NCBI GenBank assembly: GCA_013423325.1
Contig: BLJB01000110.1
Span: 1-64,000 of the forward strand
Reading direction: 5' to 3'
From: Usnea hakonensis
Lineage: Eukaryota; Ascomycota; Lecanoromycetes; Lecanorales; Parmeliaceae
DNA: 64,000 bases
The stretch's first letter is position 1, and every line of letters begins with the position of its first letter. Below, piece by piece: positions 58,875-64,000 of this stretch. The translations under genes and the position numbers were made by a program. Below the pieces are notes generated by a model. It was not told where the DNA came from and did not search any database. It worked only from the letters and a program-made list of their open reading frames with translations.

Positions 58875-60057
58875 ATGATCGTTGCGTGGATTCTAATTTT
58901 GGCTGCTACGAGCAGAGCCAGTATTCTCCCAGGCCGCAGCCAAGAGACTGTCGAACAGCTCAATGGCATTGGCGTGGCTCCGAGCAGCCACAGTGCCGAG
59001 CCCGCGGCTATTGCAGATCAGATCCCAAAGAGTGCACATGGAGCTCTGACCAGACGCGTCGTACCGAAAGCACAATGTGGAGCGCCCATTGCTTCACAGC
59101 TAATTGATAGCTGTCGAGAGGCGTTTGATTTCTTGCCGGACACAGGACCTGAAATTATCTCATTCGGACAGAGGGCACTGAAGGGTCAAGTGGATCATGT
59201 GGTGCCTTTCCTCATCATGAGCTGTAAGGCAGCGCGTCTCTTACCTTCCCGTTACATAATCGTGCTGCTCTTCTTCATTTAATCATGACTCGAAAGTGGA
59301 GATGCAAGTCTAGGACTAAGAGGTAATCTAGCTGATGGGCACTGCACAATCTCCATCAACATCACGCAACCAAGTGTTCAACGGGATGAGGAAACCGTGG
59401 ATCATATCGTGGAAGCCCTGAATGAAATCTTCGAATCGTGTTTACTTGGCGGTGCAGCCAAAGGAGGGATTGTTGTTGGCCTTGGTAAGTGCTAGGAGCC
59501 ATGCATCGAGAGGGACTCGTCCTCCCATTCGAAACCATGATCCTTGCATTGACAACAACCTGTAGGGGGGACTGGAGCTCTCTCCATCGCAATTGACAGG
59601 CCACAAATTACTGGCCAGCCCCAGATCAATTGCTTTAGTCAACAAAGCCGACCTCCATCGGAAGAAAGCTGTACCAACACCTTGGATCTAGTGCCTTACG
59701 ATTTCACACCACAGCTCTTTGGCCTTCAAGGAAACCCCCGGGCCACCGTTGGCCTTCCACGGGTATGGAGAGATCCGCAACTTCCAGGCACCGGATGCGG
59801 AATCGCTTTGACGTCGCCGAGTGGCGTCATCTTCGAGGACACTTGGGCGCAGATCTGGACTCTGGCAGTCATTGTCAATGCGGTGTGCATCCGGCAGGGT
59901 AAGAGTGGAGCAATTAAATGTACGTAGCCAGATCCATACTGCGACATTTTTCTTCCGCGACTCCGCGTTCTTGGCTAATAGTTGCCATGCAGTCGCTCAA
60001 GGACATGCTTTTATAGGCCTTGGGAGAGAAGATTCGGCGCTTGACGTGGCAAAATGA
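58875..60057 (+). CDS. Secreted Cys-containing protein, unknown family
   Basis: Four exons (58875-59223, 59332-59484, 59566-59919, 59993-60057), 306 residues. The start at 58875 gives a clean signal peptide (MIVAWILILAATSRASI). A dibasic TRRVVPKAQ site near residue 59 could be cut by a Kex2-like protease. The mature part has six or more cysteines (KAQCGAP, DSCREA, GHCTIS, ESCLLG, INCFSQ, ESCTNT, GTGCGI, NAVCIRQ) likely paired. Conserved-looking blocks include ETVDHIVEALNEIFESCLLG, LVPYDFTPQLFGLQG and VIFEDTWAQIWTLAVIVN. The style is that of secreted fungal proteins of the wall or apoplast. No glycosidase, protease or known effector motif was recognised. Confidence 0.78.
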
Positions 60058-60632
60058 GACGTTTTGAGTAGAAGTGAATCTCCCAATGGCATGCTCCTCA
60101 AACCCAAGACAGCCACGAAGCACCTACATGGTCTGGAGGATATGCACGCATCGCAGGTTCGTCTGAATCGTTGACAGTCATGTATGAGATAATTCCTTTG
60201 AATGATACCATCAAGTCAAAAACTGTTATCAGGTTGCTATTCATATCTATCGGGCTTAGAACATTGCGGTATCTACAGGAAGATTTTATCACCTAAATCC
60301 ATCCAATGAAGAAAAAAAGGTCTGTGAATGAAACAAGTAATCTTTTCCCTTTCACTGTCCAAGCACCACCGCATCACAGATAGAAAGAACGAAATTCATA
60401 CCGTATAATTCCTACCCTGCACCCACTACACTCCTCAACCTCTCCAAGCACCTCACCTCCATTCTCCCCACTCCATTACTCAAACACAACCTCCCTCACC
60501 CACCCATCATCATCAATCCCCCCTTCTCCAAAACCTACCTACCTAGCCAGTTACCCAGTTGATCCATCCATCCATCCATCTATCCATCCCCTACTCCTCC
60601 ACTCCACTCCTCCACTCCGCGCCAACCCTCTC

Positions 60633-60677
<45 letters not shown>

Positions 60678-61204
60678 TAACCCTACGTACCTACCTAGCT
60701 CTTATCCATCAAAGACCCTCTCTCTCTCTCTCTCATCACTCAATCACTCCCCCCTCCCCTTTCTCCTTCTCCACTCATCCTCTAATCCCTCCCTCCCCCC
60801 TTTCCCCAACCCAACTTAATCTACCTCCCCTCTACCCCCAATAAAACCTCCCCCTCCCCCGATCCACGATTCCAGAAATTTTCTTTTTCTTTATGTATAT
60901 ACTAGTAGAGCTCTACACGCGACACGATACGATATAGGTCGCTATTTTATATTCTGAGATGAGGGGTTGCTTGAGGGGTAGGGGAGGGGAGATGGTTGGG
61001 GGGGGGAGATAGAGATGGTGGGGGGAGATGGAGATGGTAGGGGGAGGGGAAAGGGGGGCTTTTTTGGATAACGGTAGTCTGTCTGTCTACGGTACTGATT
61101 CTAGATAGGTACGTACGTACGGCTGGTCGAGGTGATGAATGTAGTATAGGTAGTCAGTAGGTTAAGTGGTATGTATGCTACCAAACCTAACTTATGAACG
61201 CACC
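60058..61204. repeat. Low-complexity intergenic region
   Basis: About 1.15 kb. 60420-60850 is C/T/A-rich, with a CCAT repeat at 60563-60590, CTTT repeats at 60633-60675 and a CT run at 60717-60736. 60960-61060 is G-rich. No gene is supported. Confidence 0.75.
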
Positions 61205-62571
61205 CTAAGGCACGCTACTCGCCCGCTTCGGCGCCGGTTTTACAGGCATCTTCTTGAGCTGCAACTCCTCCACAAACTTCCTCCCCGCATTCTCATGCTT
61301 CTGGAACAAGTGTTCCACCACGTTCCTCTTCGGCGTCGTCGCGAGCCATTGCTCCAGACTGAAGTCTTCGAATCTGGGCGCCTTGAAGATCTCCAGGAAC
61401 TCGAGCTCCTCGTCGCCAATGTTTTCGACGTAGTGGCCCATGCTCTTGGGGACGATGCCCACGTCGCCGGGCAGGTAGTCGAACGTCCGCGCGGTGTTGG
61501 AGGAGGCGAAGATGGTGATGCGGGCGCGGCCGCGGATGAAGAAGGACCATTCGTCCGCGTTGGGGTGCCAGTGCATCTCGCGGATGCCGTGGGGTTCCAC
61601 CGTGACGTGGGCAGCGGCGACGGTCTGGCTGAGAGGAAAGTTGCTCGTGTCGGTGATGCGGACTTGGCCTCCTGGTGCCTTGAGCGGTTCTTGTGCCAGC
61701 ATTTTGTGTGTAAAGCGGTGGCGAGACTTCTTGACTCCAACCGGATTCTCTTTGTCGATTGGCCCCGGGACCGATCCTTCGAAGATGTAGCGCTCGGATG
61801 GGGGGACGTGGTCAAAGATGCTGGGGTGGAGACGGAAGTTTTTGGAAAGAACCGCATGAGGGGTGTGCGCTGAGGTCGGTCAGTAGCTTTTACACTATGC
61901 GCGTTGGCATTTTAGAGTGACCTACCGATCCAGTCGGAAAGTAGAAAGGTAGAGTCTTCACTGAAGTTGCCGTCGTCGAAGATGAGGAGGAACTCGCAGC
62001 CGCCGGGACCAATGCCCTGCAGCGAGTGAGGGTGTCCGGCAGGGAAATACCACAAATCTCCTTTCTCGACATCACCAATGTAGTTCCCTCCTTCGGTGTC
62101 GAGTGCTGTGACCCGTACGTTGCCCTCGAGGACATATGCCCACTCTGCCTGACCAACCCATAAGCGTCAACAAGACATCCTAGTGTACCTGTTTGGGACC
62201 TTCCATACCTCTCTATGCCAATGTAATTCCCTAATCGCCCCTTCTTCCAACCTCATATTCACCCCAGCCAGCTCTTTGCTTGTGGGAAGCTCTCTCACGG
62301 TCGTCTGCCGTGCCCAGCCCCCATCTTCGATCCGTGTGTGTGAGTCTGCGAAGCTCCATTTCATGTTTGGCATGGTACCGCTATCGGTGGCAGGGGGCCT
62401 GACCATATCCGGAGCCTGGCGTTCTCGAGCGTAATTGCGAGGCCCAAGAACATCGGCACCGTCGCCATTGCGGTAGGGCAAGGGTTGCAGCTTGCGTCCA
62501 ACGCTATCGACGGCATTGTCATATGGATCTCGGGCAGAGGGAGAGTAGGGGTTCTCGTGACTGAGAGTCAT
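61205..62571 (-). CDS. Oxalate decarboxylase, bicupin
   Basis: Three exons (62571-62209, 62148-61926, 61869-61205), 416 residues. The enzyme splits oxalate to formate and CO2 using Mn. Cupin 1 has [23 protein letters not shown] and [10 protein letters not shown]; cupin 2 has [23 protein letters not shown] and MGHYVENIG, so both HxH..E..H metal sites are intact. The lid reads SEDSTF, keeping the Glu that acts as proton donor in bacterial OxdC (SENS there), which favours decarboxylase over oxidase. There is no signal peptide, so it is probably cytosolic, unlike many wood-rot enzymes that are secreted. In ascomycetes it helps tolerate self-made or host oxalate and acid. Introns are 56-60 nt. Confidence 0.94.
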
Positions 62572-63280
62572 GATAGCGAAAGTGATAGCGAAATGAATGC
62601 TGTCAGGTGAAGGGCATCACCCTCATAATCCTCATACATCCGGAATATATTCCAGAGCCTCTTCCCGTTTTCCATGCTTCCGGAATACATTGCCGAGTAG
62701 GGAGTAAGGGGTAAGGTTGGCATTGGCCACGGCAGTTATGTAAGGTATTCCGACAGCATGTTGGTGACGATGATACGTTACCAATTCATTTCAAAGAGCC
62801 GGCTGGAACCGGGAAGTCATCATGTATGTCGTACTATGACTAAAAAAGGGAAAGCGTGAAAATAAAGCTTGGCGAAACCTGCGGGGAAATAATATATCAC
62901 GATACTCCGTGCATCAAGCCTGAAGACATGCATGATATTGAAGACCGAGGTCAAATTCTCATTGATATATTCCATTCCTGTCTTCCGACTTGTTGTGTAT
63001 GACACATGTCGTTTTTTCCAAGGCACCCACTACCTCTCTGCCAAGGTGACTTTCTCGTCTATGTATGTACATCTCATCTCATTCCCCCTCCCACCTGGAA
63101 ACATAAAGCCCTGCTTGGAAAAAAAGTAAAAGAGATGGAACCCGCATCAAGCGAGTCCGTCTCCTAAGAAGTGAAGTATGTTCGAATAAGCAGACTCATC
63201 TCCAACTTCACCGTCTGCCCTCTCCTCTCCCACTCCCTTCTTTCTCTCTTTCCCCTTCCCTCCTACCCAACTCCCACCCC
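62572..63280. other. Intergenic
   Basis: About 710 bp between two minus-strand genes. A near-repeat of CCGGAATA(T/C)AT occurs at 62640-62692. 63190-63290 is C/T-rich and lies just downstream of the next gene's stop. Confidence 0.55.
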
Positions 63281-64000
63281 TCACCCCTCCCGCGGATCTG
63301 TACAAACACTCTTCGGCCACCCCTGACAGATCAATTCGCCTGAGCAATCATTGAATTCATGACAAGGCGTACCGACGCAGTGGCCCAGCCAGGCCGTTGG
63401 CCACTCCGGCGTAACACCGCAATTTGTACTCGCGTCAGAGGGGGATGGAGATGTGGAGGAGACGGATGTGGAGGTGGATGTAAGTATGGGGGTAGCGGAG
63501 GAGATGATGGTTGACAGTGTTGATGGAGATGGGGTCGTGGATGACGAGATCGGCGGTGTCGGTGGGCTAGATGGCGTCGATGATGGCGGAGACGCAGGAA
63601 GAGTAGATGACGGTGCGGGACCACCTGCCGGAGAAGATGGAGAAGGCAATGGCGCCCCGCCCGCCCCACACAACTCTCCCTGCGAAGTCCCATAATTTGG
63701 AAAAAGGGCCGTATCATCATTACACTTTCCTTCGTCATTATCCCATATCTGCACTCCACTAACCTTCAACGTCGCCGGCGGATCCCTGACGATAGTTTGA
63801 CCTGTTTTCAAGCCAAGAGCGTCCTCGCAGTCGATTTGATTTTGGCCGCCGTTGACGTCGGAGCCGATCCAGAGGTCAATGCGGGTGGTGGAAGGGTAGA
63901 GGGTCATGCATTCTTGGCAGTGGTCCATGTACTGGAAATACTTTTGGAAGAGGGGGATGTAGATGATTTCGCAGGGGGTGAAGGAGGGATTGTTGAGGGC
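63281..64000 (-). CDS. Secreted-type protein, N-terminus beyond window
   Basis: Partial gene: the frame stays open through the right edge, so the start and any signal peptide are outside. The visible part begins ALNNPSFTPCEIIYIPLFQKYFQYMDHCQECM, then TRIDLWIGSDVNGG and DCEDALGL, a cysteine-containing ordered domain typical of an extracellular protein. A long Ser/Pro/Thr linker, coded by imperfect triplet repeats, follows. The C-terminal domain has six cysteines (NCGVTPEW, GHCVGTPCHEFNDCSGELICQGWPKSVC) spaced like a small disulfide-knotted module, perhaps carbohydrate- or wall-binding. No enzyme family was recognised. Confidence 0.7.
   Translation of the reverse strand, partial: ALNNPSFTPCEIIYIPLFQKYFQYMDHCQECMTLYPSTTRIDLWIGSDVNGGQNQIDCEDALGLKTGQTIVRDPPATLKVSGVQIWDNDEGKCNDDTALFPNYGTSQGELCGAGGAPLPSPSSPAGGPAPSSTLPASPPSSTPSSPPTPPISSSTTPSPSTLSTIISSATPILTSTSTSVSSTSPSPSDASTNCGVTPEWPTAWLGHCVGTPCHEFNDCSGELICQGWPKSVCTDPREG

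Noticed and set aside
61166..61873. 235-residue plus-strand frame
   Set aside because: It is exactly antisense to the oxalate decarboxylase exon with both cupin 2 motifs.

Overview
The window reads as nuclear DNA of a filamentous ascomycete (Pezizomycotina). The evidence is about two dozen protein genes with short introns (mostly 48-75 nt, GT..AG, often with a CTAAC/CTRAC branch site just before the acceptor), tight spacing, long disordered Ser/Pro-rich proteins, fungus-specific families (2EXR, GT69/CAP59-like, DUF1989, bicupin oxalate decarboxylase) and many microsatellites. The class cannot be fixed from the sequence; Leotiomycetes or a related class is a guess. No rRNA, tRNA, CRISPR, intact transposon, plasmid or viral feature was recognised.

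Layout. 1-960 is low-complexity DNA. 962-15728 is a conserved housekeeping block: BTB protein, TRM61 tRNA methyltransferase, cytosolic/mitochondrial cysteinyl-tRNA synthetase (12 exons), a membrane PhoD-like phosphatase, a small conserved protein, calcineurin A and a mitochondrial membrane protein. 15729-18202 is a microsatellite field. 18203-28183 holds a proline-rich membrane protein, a 2EXR protein, a divergent pair of mitochondrial genes (one is ribosomal protein bL19m), a pICln-like protein and a large single-pass membrane protein. 28184-45521 holds an SDR oxidoreductase, a disordered protein, an oxidosqualene cyclase with an altered catalytic motif, a PRISE-like SDR with an apparent frameshift, an ankyrin/SEC-C protein and a GT69 glycosyltransferase. 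45903-55465 is more variable: a secreted protein, an AT-rich stretch with a RIP-like duplicated segment, two large membrane plus coiled-coil proteins without recognised homology, and three families of tandem repeats between them. 55908-64000 looks catabolic or secretory: ACMSD-type amidohydrolase, DUF1989 protein, a secreted Cys-containing protein, oxalate decarboxylase and a secreted protein cut by the right edge.

Gene models below were built by hand from splice signals and reading-frame continuity. Each multi-exon model was checked to sum to a whole number of codons, except the PRISE-like gene, which does not. No database search was possible, so family names rest on recognised motifs and remembered family consensus. 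I see no strong case for a new multi-gene system. The best leads are the altered cyclase, the frameshifted reductase, the RIP-like duplication, the paired coiled-coil genes with repeat arrays, and the alternative start of the synthetase.
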